Below, piece after piece: positions 4,986 to 5,054 of a DNA stretch of 5,054 nt. The stretch's first letter is position 1. The number at the start of each line of letters is the position of its first letter. Origin of the DNA: Clostridia bacterium (GTDB taxonomy: Bacteria; Bacillota; Clostridia; Oscillospirales; Oscillospiraceae); NCBI GenBank assembly GCA_003245395.1, contig QKDF01000092.1, forward strand, positions 1 to 5,054, read 5' to 3'. The notes under the pieces were generated by a model that saw only the letters and a program-made list of their open reading frames with translations, was not told the DNA's origin and searched no databases. A program made the translations under genes and the position numbers.

Positions 4986-5054
4986 ATGTCAACTATTATT
5001 ACCCAAAGGCAGTACCCTGGCTACCATAAATACGAGATGGAACTGGCGGGCCGC
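4986..5054 (+). CDS. pnp: Polynucleotide phosphorylase, N-terminal fragment
   Basis: Only the first 23 codons are present, beginning MSTIITQRQYPGYHKYEMEL and continuing AGR to the window end. The YEMELAGR stretch is typical of the start of the first RNase PH-like domain of PNPase, and the slightly longer N-terminus fits clostridial homologues as I remember them. The enzyme is a phosphate-dependent 3'-5' exoribonuclease acting in mRNA turnover. The start ATG follows AAAGGAG (4972-4978) with 7 nt spacing. Its place directly after rpsO supports the call strongly. The catalytic core, KH and S1 domains lie outside the window. Confidence 0.9.
   Translation, partial: MSTIITQRQYPGYHKYEMELAGR

Noticed and set aside
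1..5054. CRISPR array, insertion sequence, tRNA or rRNA gene
   Set aside because: No regularly spaced direct repeats, transposase-like protein, terminal inverted repeats or tRNA cloverleaf were seen; nearly all bases are accounted for by the listed genes and leaders.

Overview
The window looks like a chromosomal segment of a moderately GC-rich Firmicute. The likeliest source is a gut Clostridia of the Oscillospiraceae type (Flavonifractor/Lawsonibacter-like). This rests on strong GGAGG-type ribosome binding sites, a YtrA-type GntR regulator with its ABC transporter, and the bacterial rpsO-pnp order. The genus is an inference.

Layout, left to right. (a) 1-310: a promoter-like element firing leftward out of the window, then a 56-residue uncharacterised protein on the minus strand (68-238). 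(b) 356-4361: a tightly packed minus-strand operon, transcribed right to left. Its genes are a YtrA-like GntR repressor (3899-4264), an ABC ATPase (3010-3906), a large ABC permease with a fused C-terminal soluble domain (1014-3035) and a membrane-anchored N-acetylmuramoyl-L-alanine amidase (356-1009). The first two junctions overlap and the last has a 4-nt gap. The operon promoter (TTGACA, 17 bp, TATTCT) overlaps a perfect 10-bp inverted repeat with a 13-bp spacer, the architecture expected of a YtrA operator. (c) 4404-4854: rpsO (ribosomal protein S15) on the plus strand, with its own promoter, a structured leader of about 108 nt starting with a 16-bp palindrome, and a strong intrinsic terminator. 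(d) 4861-5054: a possible promoter, a long imperfect hairpin and the first 23 codons of pnp (polynucleotide phosphorylase), cut by the window end.

How the genes fit together: the repressor probably shuts off its own operon until a signal, by analogy with B. subtilis ytr a cell-wall-active agent, relieves it. The ATPase and permease would then form an envelope transporter or sensor, and the amidase would act on peptidoglycan outside the membrane. rpsO and pnp are housekeeping translation and RNA-turnover genes, and both leaders look built for post-transcriptional control. The most unusual items are the amidase inside a Ytr-type operon, a GGADGPT motif (as in Na+-translocating decarboxylase beta subunits) at the C-terminus of the permease, and the 75-nt pnp leader hairpin.
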